Positions 1-5,099 of a stretch of 5,168 bases of DNA are shown here, piece after piece. The position numbers were made by a program, and so were the translations under genes. Under the pieces are notes generated by a model, which made no database searches, was not told the origin of the DNA, and saw only the letters and a list, made by a program, of their open reading frames with translations. Position 1 is the first letter of the stretch, and each line of letters begins with the position of its first letter. Source of the stretch: Pedosphaera sp. (lineage in GTDB: Bacteria; Verrucomicrobiota; Verrucomicrobiae; Limisphaerales; Pedosphaeraceae); contig JAQGPB010000635.1 of NCBI GenBank assembly GCA_028293265.1, positions 1-5,168 on the forward strand, in the 5' to 3' direction.

Positions 1-658
1 CGATCCGCGGCCGGCCCAACGCCTCAAGATACCCCTGGGCGTCGCGAATATCCCGGATCGTAAAACTTACGATCGAAAGGCCCATGTTCGCCATATCGCC
101 TGCGGCCACTTCCTGCACCTTCGAGGCAAAAGCATCGCGGTTCTGGTAAATGTCTTCCACCGTCATCGTGCCGAGAATCGCGCGCAGATGTCCTTCCAAA
201 GTCTGAGTGGCGACGTTTTTGATCTCATCGGTTGACTTGCTGAGAAATTGTTCCGCCGCCGTTGCCACCGAGATGTCATCGCCCTTCACCTTGACCTGCG
301 CCACGCCATCCACCTTCACCGGCACGCCTTTGCTGGTATAGACTTCCGGCGTTTGCACATCAATCGTGAGCAATTCGAGCGAAAGCAGGTCCACCTTTTC
401 CACCACCGGATAGACAAAGGTGCCGCCGCCTTTTACGATGCGAAACCCGCGCGTGCGCTGCGTTCCGTCGAGATCGGTGTATTTATGGCTCTTGCCGGAG
501 ACGATCAGCACTTGGTTCGGACCTACCTTGGTATAACGGCTCAACACCGTCACAATCAGCGTAAAAATCACGACGGAAATAATCACTACCGCAATGATGA
601 TTGCCGTTGGCGTAACCAGGGCGGAGGTCAGGTCAGCGAGCATTGGAGTTAGGTTCAT
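1..658 (-). CDS. floT: Flotillin-family SPFH membrane scaffold protein, N-terminal 219 residues (C-terminus beyond window)
   Basis: The frame is open from an ATG at 658 (reverse strand) to base 1 without a stop, so the gene is cut by the window edge. Visible in the sequence: a short polar N-terminus, one strongly hydrophobic segment at about residues 16-39 (AIIIAVVIISVVIFTLIV), then an SPFH/PHB domain from about 45 to the edge. It contains flotillin-type stretches such as VGPNQVLIVSG (46-55), GHLRAILGTMTVEDIY (156-171) and GLSIVSFTIRDI (193-204), and ends in GYLEALGRPRI. Flotillins are usually about 450-520 residues, so the coiled-coil (EA-repeat) half that drives oligomerisation is missing here. 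Known for the family: FloT/YuaG of Bacillus forms membrane microdomains and is encoded beside an NfeD protein. The nfeD gene ends 37 bp upstream on the same strand, so the two are probably co-transcribed. No strong Shine-Dalgarno is seen before the ATG. Family is well supported; cellular role is inferred. Confidence 0.93.
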   Translation of the reverse strand, partial: MNLTPMLADLTSALVTPTAIIIAVVIISVVIFTLIVTVLSRYTKVGPNQVLIVSGKSHKYTDLDGTQRTRGFRIVKGGGTFVYPVVEKVDLLSLELLTIDVQTPEVYTSKGVPVKVDGVAQVKVKGDDISVATAAEQFLSKSTDEIKNVATQTLEGHLRAILGTMTVEDIYQNRDAFASKVQEVAAGDMANMGLSIVSFTIRDIRDAQGYLEALGRPRI

Positions 659-695
659 AGGCTGGGGCTGGAATGTTTGTTTGAGTTGATTTTAT

Positions 696-1259
696 TCAGA
701 CTGATTTGACGTAAAATTGCGAACCGACTATCCGGACAATCTTCACCGGCGCGCCTGACGCCACCGGGTTTCCACTCTCTTCACGGGCCGGCGCAGTATA
801 TCGGCTGCCACCTTGCACATAGGCCACTTCGCCGACGCCGTTTTGCGGAATAGGCGTAATGACGTGGCCCAGAGAGCCGGTCAGTTCGCCGATTTTTGAT
901 TCACTTGAACTTTGTGTTGTTCTAAACAATTGCCGCAAAAGCCATAGCACGACGCCCGCAGTCATGACTGCGCAGGTGGCCGCCAATGGCGCGCTGGCAA
1001 AAACACTATGGGTCGCCGGAATCTGGTGGAAGATGATGCCAAAGCCGCCGAACGCCGTGATGAAAGTCGTGATCACGGTGGGGCTGAATATCGAAACCCC
1101 CGGCATGTCGCTCGTATCCCCGCCTGCCTCCGCATGACCGCCGCTCCCGCCCACATGCGCGTCATGCCCGCCGCCACCCAGCACGTGGCCAAAAAAGGCG
1201 GTCAGCAGCGTGAACACCAGCCCCACTCCTAGACAAATGAGATAAATAAAAAAATCCAT
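696..1259 (-). CDS. nfeD: NfeD-like membrane protein, flotillin partner
   Basis: This encodes 187 residues. Visible: transmembrane segment 1 at about 4-26 (YLICLGVGLVFTLLTAFFG), a Gly/His-rich loop at 28-50, two further hydrophobic segments at about 60-80 and 88-111, and a soluble C-terminal part (about 122-187) with the NfeD OB-fold pattern: a GELTGSLG strand, then GVGEVAYVQGGSRYTAPARE and VKIVRIVGSQFYV. Family knowledge: short NfeD proteins lacking the ClpP-like protease domain sit beside flotillins (YuaF-YuaG type) and are thought to act with them in membrane microdomains. The ATG at 1259 is chosen because it opens directly onto the first membrane helix and follows a purine-rich CAGGCGGG about 5 bases upstream that could serve as ribosome binding site. 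The frame stays open upstream to a TTG at 1430, but that codon lies in a tandem repeat and the extension is unlike the family. Flotillin follows after 37 bp. Confidence 0.9.
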   Translation of the reverse strand: MDFFIYLICLGVGLVFTLLTAFFGHVLGGGGHDAHVGGSGGHAEAGGDTSDMPGVSIFSPTVITTFITAFGGFGIIFHQIPATHSVFASAPLAATCAVMTAGVVLWLLRQLFRTTQSSSESKIGELTGSLGHVITPIPQNGVGEVAYVQGGSRYTAPAREESGNPVASGAPVKIVRIVGSQFYVKSV

Positions 1260-1388
1260 AAATACCCGCCTGGTTCTTTTCCTGTATTTATTGGCTAAAT
1301 CCAGTTCCCCAGCAAGGTTATTCCAGACGACAGATTGTCGTTCACCGTCACGCTCCAACCAATATAAGAATTCTTCCAGCAAATCATT

Positions 1389-1394
1389 TATAAT
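1389..1394 (+). promoter_or_regulatory. Possible sigma70 -10 box (TATAAT) for the HTH gene
   Basis: A perfect TATAAT lies 89 bases before the ATG at 1484. No good TTGACA-like -35 element is found 16-18 bases upstream and there is no extended TG. The match could be chance in AT-rich DNA. The reverse complement here (GGATTATAAAT) could also serve the minus-strand genes. Weak candidate only. Confidence 0.25.
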
Positions 1395-1426
1395 CCGCTC
1401 CCGGCTTTGTAACGGATCGCCGCCCT

Positions 1427-1461
1427 TCAAACCCCAAACCTTAAACCTTGAACTTTAAACG
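1427..1461. repeat. Five tandem heptamers, consensus near TCAAACC
   Basis: Read on the plus strand, five consecutive 7-base units occur: TCAAACC, CCAAACC, TTAAACC, TTGAACT, TTAAACG. All share an AA(A)C core in the same register. They lie between the two divergent start codons and contain the TTG codons that would otherwise extend both genes (1430 minus, 1448 plus), which supports the later ATG starts. Similar AAC/TTGAA-rich runs are, as I recall, common in verrucomicrobial gene gaps. Function unknown: degenerate simple repeat or protein-binding array. Confidence 0.7.
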
Positions 1462-1483
1462 TCCCTTCTGCATTTTCTTAACC

Positions 1484-2008
1484 ATGCAATCTCATGAGTT
1501 ATTGCGCGAAGTATTTCAAAAGTGCAGCGCCAAGCAGGTCGCCGCTGAATTGGGGCTTTCCCTTTCCATGATATATAAATGGGCTGAACCGCCCGACGCC
1601 GCCGCCGGCAGCGGCACGGTCAATCCGCTCGACCGCATTGATGCCCTCCAACGCTGCAGCGCGGACCCGCGCATCGTCCAGTGGATCTGCCAGCGCGCCG
1701 GCGGGTTCTACATCAAAAATCCCAAGACGAACAATGCCCATCCCGATTTCCTCATTCCTGCCACCAACGAAATCATCCAGGAATTCGCCGACCTGCTGGC
1801 CGTGATTGCCACCGCCGTGGCGGACAACCAAATCGTTCCCGCCGAGGCCGAGGCCATCCGTGAGCGCTGGGAGGAATTGAAATCCGTCACCGAAGGCTTC
1901 GTCCAATGTTGCGAGCAAGGGAATTTCCTTCCTTTAAGAAAAACTGCCGGCGCTCCGGCGGCAGCCAAGCCGATGACCGTTCCTCCCAGGTCAGCCGCCC
2001 GAAAATGA
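1484..2008 (+). CDS. Small HTH DNA-binding protein resembling phage CII-type regulators
   Basis: This encodes 174 residues. Visible: an N-terminal helix-turn-helix at about 16-34 (AKQVAAELGLSLSMIYKWAE), then VNPLDRIDALQRCSADPRIVQWICQ (47-70) followed by AGGFYIKNP. That order, an HTH followed by 'LDRI-AL---S-D-RIVQW-C--AGG', resembles the Phage_CP76/CII regulatory family, chromosomal members of which I recall in Verrucomicrobia and Planctomycetes. The middle and C-terminal part (about 91-145) looks helical (EIIQEFADLLAVIATAVAD, EAEAIRERWEELKSV) and could be an oligomerisation region. The tail from 150 is Pro/Ala/Lys-rich and probably disordered. The ATG at 1484 is chosen over a TTG at 1448 because the TTG lies in the heptamer repeat and would add an unrelated hydrophobic stretch. 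No Shine-Dalgarno is visible. It is divergent from nfeD and 50 bp upstream of the oxidoreductase gene on the same strand, so it might regulate either; this is inferred. No phage genes are nearby. Confidence 0.82.
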   Translation: MQSHELLREVFQKCSAKQVAAELGLSLSMIYKWAEPPDAAAGSGTVNPLDRIDALQRCSADPRIVQWICQRAGGFYIKNPKTNNAHPDFLIPATNEIIQEFADLLAVIATAVADNQIVPAEAEAIRERWEELKSVTEGFVQCCEQGNFLPLRKTAGAPAAAKPMTVPPRSAARK

Positions 2009-2058
2009 TAAGACTGAAGTTGTTAAAAAACAAAATCCAAATTGCACCCGCCCGGGTA

Positions 2059-2202
2059 ATGACGCGAGTTTGCAAATTTGAAATTCCCAATGTGAGATTT
2101 GAACTTTATGCGGTTTCTTTCCATCGGCGGCTGTTTTTTCAACCCGCCGTCTTGCTCCTTGTTTGCGCTCTGGGTGTGTTCCTGACCGGAACCGCAACCG
2201 CC
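2059..2202 (+). other. Twin-arginine-like signal peptide of the FAD oxidoreductase
   Basis: The first 48 residues hold HRRLFFQ (22-28), close to the Tat consensus (S/T)RRxFLK, followed by a moderately hydrophobic run PAVLLLVCALGVFL and an A-x-A site (ATA) before TEF. Tat exports folded cofactor-bearing proteins, which fits a flavoenzyme. A Sec signal remains possible because the residue before RR is His rather than Ser/Thr and no Lys follows. Cleavage after residue 48 is a prediction by eye. Confidence 0.6.
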
Positions 2203-3723
2203 ACAGAATTCATCACGACCGATGTCTGCATCTACGGCGGCACTGCCGGCGGCGTGGCCGCGGCGGTGGAAGCAGCACGACTCGGCAAGACTGCCGCCAT
2301 CGCGGAGTTCGGTTCGCATCTTGGCGGCATGAGTTCCGGCGGCTTGAGCCAGACTGACATCGGCAACAAAGGCGCTATCGGCGGCATCTCCCGCGAATTT
2401 TATCAGCGCATGGGAAAGCATTATGGCAAGGAGGAACAATGGAGCTTCGAGCCCAGCGTCGCGGAAAATATTTTCTTTCAGATGGTGAACGAAGCCCGCA
2501 CGCCGGTCTATTTCCACCAACGTCTCGCATCGGTGAAAAAGGACGGCCCGCGCATCAGCGAAATCAAGATGGAAAACGGCAAGGTATATCGCGCCAAAAA
2601 GTTCATTGACGCCAGTTACGAAGGCGACCTGATGGCGCGCGCCGGAGTTTCGTACGCGATTGGCCGCGAGGCGAATGCGCAATATCACGAAACGCTCAAC
2701 GGCATCCGCCCGCAAACGCCCAAGCATCAATTCACTGTTCCCGTGGACCCTTACTTGAAGCCAGGCGATCCAAGCAGCGGCTTGCTGCCGTTGATCCAAC
2801 CCGGCGACGGCGGCACGCCCGGCGAAGGAGATCACGCCGTCCAAGCCTACAATTTCCGCATGTGCCTCACGCAAAATCCAGACAACCGCCGGCCCATCGC
2901 GCCACCCGCCAAATACGATCCGTCTCGCTTCGAACTATTGGCCCGCTACATCGAAGCCCTCACTAATGCCGGCAAAATGCCCAAGCTCGGCGAGTTGATG
3001 CATATTCAGCCGATGCCCAACGGCAAGACCGACATCAATAATAATGGCGGTTTCTCCACCGACTTCATCGGCGCAAACTACGATTATCCCGAAGCCGATT
3101 ATGCACGGCGCGCGCAAATCTGGCGCGAGCACGAGGATTACACGCGCGGCTTTTTCCATTTCCTCGCCACCAGTCCGCGCGTCCCGGAATATTTACGAAA
3201 GGAAATGCAATCTTGGGGCCTCGCGCGTGACGAATTTCGCGATACCGGCGGCTGGCCGCATCAACTTTACGTCCGTGAAGCCCGCCGCATGATTTCTGAT
3301 TACGTGATGACCGAAAACAATTGCCGCGAATCAATCACGCTGCCCGACGCCATCGGCCTCGCCGCCTACACCATGGATTCGCACAATTGCCAGCGCATCG
3401 TAAAAAATAGCCACGCCGAAAACGAAGGCGACACCCAGATCGGCGGCTTCCCGCCCTACCCCATCGCCTACCGCTCCATCATTCCCAAAACCGGTGAATG
3501 CGAAAACCTGCTCGTCCCCGTTTGTCTTTCCTCCACGCATATTGCTTACGGCAGCATCCGCATGGAACCGGTCTTCATGGTCCTGGGCCACTCCGCCGCC
3601 GCCGCCGCCTGTCAGGCCATTGATGAAAAAGTCCCGCTCGCAAAAGTGAACGTTGAAAAGCTCCAAAAACAATTATTGGCAGAGCATCAAATTTTGGAAT
3701 GGCGGGGCAAAATCACCCGATGA
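2059..3723 (+). CDS. Exported FAD-dependent oxidoreductase (FAD_oxidored family), substrate unknown
   Basis: This encodes 554 residues from the chosen start. Visible: an N-terminal export signal (RR at 23-24, hydrophobic core about 29-42, ATA at 46-48), then a Rossmann dinucleotide-binding fold starting TTDVCIYGGTAGGVAAAVEA (53-72) with Gly60, Gly61, Gly64 and Gly65 and an acidic residue at the end of the second strand (IAEFG, Glu83). LGGMSSGGL (88-96) follows, then a second FAD-contact region FIDASYEGDLMARAG (182-196), and the C-terminal FAD segment RSIIPK...NLLVPVCLSSTHIAYGSIRMEP (472-504). This layout matches the FAD_oxidored family (PF12831), common in Planctomycetes and Verrucomicrobia, whose substrates are mostly unknown; a role in carbohydrate breakdown is often suggested from context. 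Length is normal. The start is uncertain: the frame runs open from 1906, with ATGs at 2005 (overlapping the HTH stop as ATGA) and 2059 and a GTG at 2092. The 2005 start would give a very long n-region. It is 50 bp from the HTH gene and convergent with the mutarotase gene. Confidence 0.88.
   Translation: MTRVCKFEIPNVRFELYAVSFHRRLFFQPAVLLLVCALGVFLTGTATATEFITTDVCIYGGTAGGVAAAVEAARLGKTAAIAEFGSHLGGMSSGGLSQTDIGNKGAIGGISREFYQRMGKHYGKEEQWSFEPSVAENIFFQMVNEARTPVYFHQRLASVKKDGPRISEIKMENGKVYRAKKFIDASYEGDLMARAGVSYAIGREANAQYHETLNGIRPQTPKHQFTVPVDPYLKPGDPSSGLLPLIQPGDGGTPGEGDHAVQAYNFRMCLTQNPDNRRPIAPPAKYDPSRFELLARYIEALTNAGKMPKLGELMHIQPMPNGKTDINNNGGFSTDFIGANYDYPEADYARRAQIWREHEDYTRGFFHFLATSPRVPEYLRKEMQSWGLARDEFRDTGGWPHQLYVREARRMISDYVMTENNCRESITLPDAIGLAAYTMDSHNCQRIVKNSHAENEGDTQIGGFPPYPIAYRSIIPKTGECENLLVPVCLSSTHIAYGSIRMEPVFMVLGHSAAAAACQAIDEKVPLAKVNVEKLQKQLLAEHQILEWRGKITR
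2074..2106. repeat. Pair of 12-bp direct repeats 21 bp apart (AAATTTGAAATT / AGATTTGAACTT)
   Basis: Units at 2074-2085 and 2095-2106 match at 10 of 12 positions and are spaced 21 bases start to start, about two DNA turns. They lie in an AT-rich stretch next to the possible start codons of the oxidoreductase. They may be a regulator site or leftover intergenic repeat; if the latter, the true start may be later than 2059. Confidence 0.45.
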
Positions 3724-3729
3724 TATAGG

Positions 3730-3849
3730 AAGTACCAAGCACCAACATCCAAGCTCCAGAGAATAATCAAGCGACAAGCTCCAAATCGTGACCTTTGGTG
3801 ATTGAAGTTTGGAATTTCTCTGGAGCTTGGAGGTTGGTGCTTGGTGCTT
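3730..3849. repeat. Large imperfect inverted repeat filling a convergent gene gap; possible bidirectional terminator
   Basis: Left arm 3730-3763 and right arm 3816-3849 are inverted copies matching at 32 of 34 positions (mismatches at 3733/3846 and 3747/3832). The 52-base centre has smaller inverted pieces: AATCA 3765-3769 with TGATT 3799-3803, and CCAAA 3781-3785 with TTTGG 3794-3798. The arms are rich in the unit (C)CAAGC: GTACCAAGCACCAACATCC. The element starts 6 bp after the oxidoreductase stop and ends 14 bp before the mutarotase stop, so RNA from either gene would fold into a long hairpin. The CTTTTT at 3847-3852 gives a U tract for plus-strand transcription. I recall 'AGCACCAAGCACCAA...GCTCCAG' palindromes as widespread in verrucomicrobial genomes; not verified. 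Confidence 0.85.
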
Positions 3850-3863
3850 TTTCAACCAGCTCG

Positions 3864-4769
3864 TCACTCATTGGTCGTTTCACTGTAAATCCTCGCCACC
3901 ATCACCGCCGTCTTCCCCGCCGCCAGCGTCAGCCGATTCTTCCCCACATTCCCCGTTTCGACACAAATCATCTCGTGGTATTCTTCGTCGCCGAAATCCG
4001 CCATCGCCTTCGATTTTGCAATCCACGGATTCCACACCACCGTCGCCGCCGAGCCTTCCTTCTCCACACTGATCTTGCGGCGCAATTTGCGATCAAGGAT
4101 TTCCACCGTGCCCGTCGTATCCATGTAAACCCGGTCCACTTCCGAAGCTACAGTGATGACTTCGTTCGTCTCGGTCATCTCCACCGAGCCACCCACCTTG
4201 TCCAAATATTTCAAGCCCTTCAATCCAGCCACGGCGATCTCGCTGATATCGCCCACCGCAAAATAGCTGTGCAGACATTCTTCCATCATCAATTCTCGAT
4301 CATCGGAATTATTCGCAATCACCAGTTGCAGTTCCAGTTTGTCGCCCACCGTGACAAAATAATCCGCCGTGAAAGGCGTAAACGCCGCCGCTTCTGCGCT
4401 GGGCGGCAATTGCAAATGAACGCGGACGCTTCCATCGGCCGTCAAACCAATCTCCTTCAACTCCCAATCCTTGACCCGCGCGAATCCATGCGCCGGCGCT
4501 CCCTCTCGCGCCCCAAACCAAGGCAGAATGATCGGCACACCGCCACGAATCGGACTGCCCGCCTCGAACCGGCTCTCCTTGCTCAGCCACAACAACGGCG
4601 CCTCGCCGCGCTTCTGAAAATGAGTTACATGCGCCCCATGCAAATAAATTTCAGCCTCACTCGACGTCGTCTCCACCCGGATCATCGGCAGTCCGCCCTG
4701 CCTTTTCATGAAACTGGCCCGGCCCGTCCCAAACTCTTGGTTAAATTCAGAAGTTTTGTTTGCGTTCAT
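3864..4769 (-). CDS. yeaD: D-hexose-6-phosphate mutarotase (glucose-6-phosphate 1-epimerase, YeaD-like)
   Basis: This encodes 301 residues, a normal length for the family. It interconverts the alpha and beta anomers of hexose 6-phosphates (EC 5.1.3.15) in the cytoplasm, feeding glycolysis, the pentose phosphate route and glycogen metabolism. Visible signature stretches: IYLHGAHVTHFQ (41-52), LLWLSKESRFEAGSPIRGGV (59-78), PWFG then PAHGFARVKDWEL (92-104), CLHSYFAVGDI (165-175), GLKGLKYLDK (182-191), VDRVYMDTTG (211-220), and VVWNPWIAKSKAMADFGDEE (244-263) followed by MICVETGNV (267-275). By analogy with yeast Ymr099c and galactose mutarotase, His167 would be the catalytic acid and Glu271 the base, with His94 also in the active site; all three are present, so the enzyme should be active. 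The ATG at 4769 gives an N-terminus (FNQEFGTG) that fits relatives; internal Met21 and Met29 would cut into the fold. There is no signal peptide. It is transcribed alone in this window and is convergent with the oxidoreductase. Confidence 0.95.
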   Translation of the reverse strand: MNANKTSEFNQEFGTGRASFMKRQGGLPMIRVETTSSEAEIYLHGAHVTHFQKRGEAPLLWLSKESRFEAGSPIRGGVPIILPWFGAREGAPAHGFARVKDWELKEIGLTADGSVRVHLQLPPSAEAAAFTPFTADYFVTVGDKLELQLVIANNSDDRELMMEECLHSYFAVGDISEIAVAGLKGLKYLDKVGGSVEMTETNEVITVASEVDRVYMDTTGTVEILDRKLRRKISVEKEGSAATVVWNPWIAKSKAMADFGDEEYHEMICVETGNVGKNRLTLAAGKTAVMVARIYSETTNE

Positions 4770-4947
4770 AAAATTGTGCTGACAGCCCGAGTTCGTTTCC
4801 CAAATGCCATCTCATTGGAAGATTGCTTATCAGTTCACCACGTCGAACGCGAGGAGGAATTGTCGTCATGCCTCGCTCGCATAGCCGACCGCACAATTGA
4901 TTCTTGGAAAATAAGCGCCTACGTAGCAGGCTGGTGGTCGCGGTGCC

Positions 4948-5047
4948 AAAGCGGCAGAGGACTGCCGCACTCCAAGACGCTCGCGCGACCAAAAGGCCCG
5001 CTCGAACCTCCGCCAGGTCTTGGACTGCGGCAGTCCTCTGCCGCTTT
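4948..5047. repeat. Nested palindrome: 31-bp inverted arms, each arm itself a 7-bp hairpin
   Basis: Left arm 4948-4978 and right arm 5017-5047 are inverted copies with 30 of 31 positions matching (mismatch 4970/5025), separated by 38 bases. Each arm contains its own perfect hairpin: GCGGCAG-AGGA-CTGCCGC at 4951-4968 and GCGGCAG-TCCT-CTGCCGC at 5027-5044. The element can therefore fold either as one long stem or as two small hairpins. This layout resembles REP/BIME-type elements, which are moved by a separate transposase; no such gene is in the window. I recall this 'GCGGCAGAGGACTGCCGC' core as frequent in Pedosphaera-like genomes, unverified. Confidence 0.88.
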
Positions 5048-5071
5048 TACCACGGCTGAAGATTGCAACCA

Positions 5072-5099
5072 CAGCGCAGCAACTTCCAAAGCCGCGCTG
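5072..5099. repeat. Small inverted repeat CAGCGC...GCGCTG
   Basis: CAGCGC (5072-5077) and GCGCTG (5094-5099) form a 6-bp stem around a 16-base loop, with two further possible pairs (5079-5080 with 5091-5092). It lies 24 bases beyond the nested palindrome and may belong to the same composite repeat. A role as a terminator is unlikely because no T run follows. Confidence 0.5.

Larger units (their letters stand above)
1260..1483. other. Divergent intergenic control region between nfeD-flotillin and the HTH gene
   Basis: These 224 bases separate two divergent genes and must hold the promoters of both. The section is richer in A and T than its neighbours. It contains a perfect TATAAT on the plus strand (1389-1394) and a run of five heptamers (1427-1461). 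On the minus strand it stays open in frame with nfeD for 57 codons. This could be an N-terminal extension or simply chance; chance is preferred because its only upstream start is a TTG inside the heptamer run and the nfeD reading begins naturally at its first membrane helix. Confidence 0.6.

Noticed and set aside
248..652. A 134-codon plus-strand frame opposite flotillin
   Set aside because: His/Arg-rich translation without domain features; the minus strand encodes an unmistakable SPFH domain.
1499..1968. Minus-strand frames opposite the HTH gene
   Set aside because: No family resemblance; the plus-strand reading has a good HTH and a conserved core.
2155..2170. Possible lipoprotein box (LLVC) in the oxidoreductase signal peptide
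   Set aside because: The residue before Cys is Val rather than Gly/Ala/Ser, and the hydrophobic core continues past the Cys to an ATA cleavage site.
2023..2874. A 283-codon minus-strand open frame opposite the FAD oxidoreductase
   Set aside because: Composition typical of an antisense shadow; the plus strand has a complete, recognisable flavoprotein.
3730..3849. Insertion sequence or CRISPR-like interpretation of the palindromic gap
   Set aside because: It is too short for a transposase gene, there are no target-site duplications that I can see, and there are only two inverted arms rather than regularly spaced direct repeats.
3673..3867. A 64-codon minus-strand frame across the 3730-3849 inverted repeat
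   Set aside because: It is a translation of the palindrome (SLELGCWCLVL-type peptide), a common false gene call in repeat DNA.
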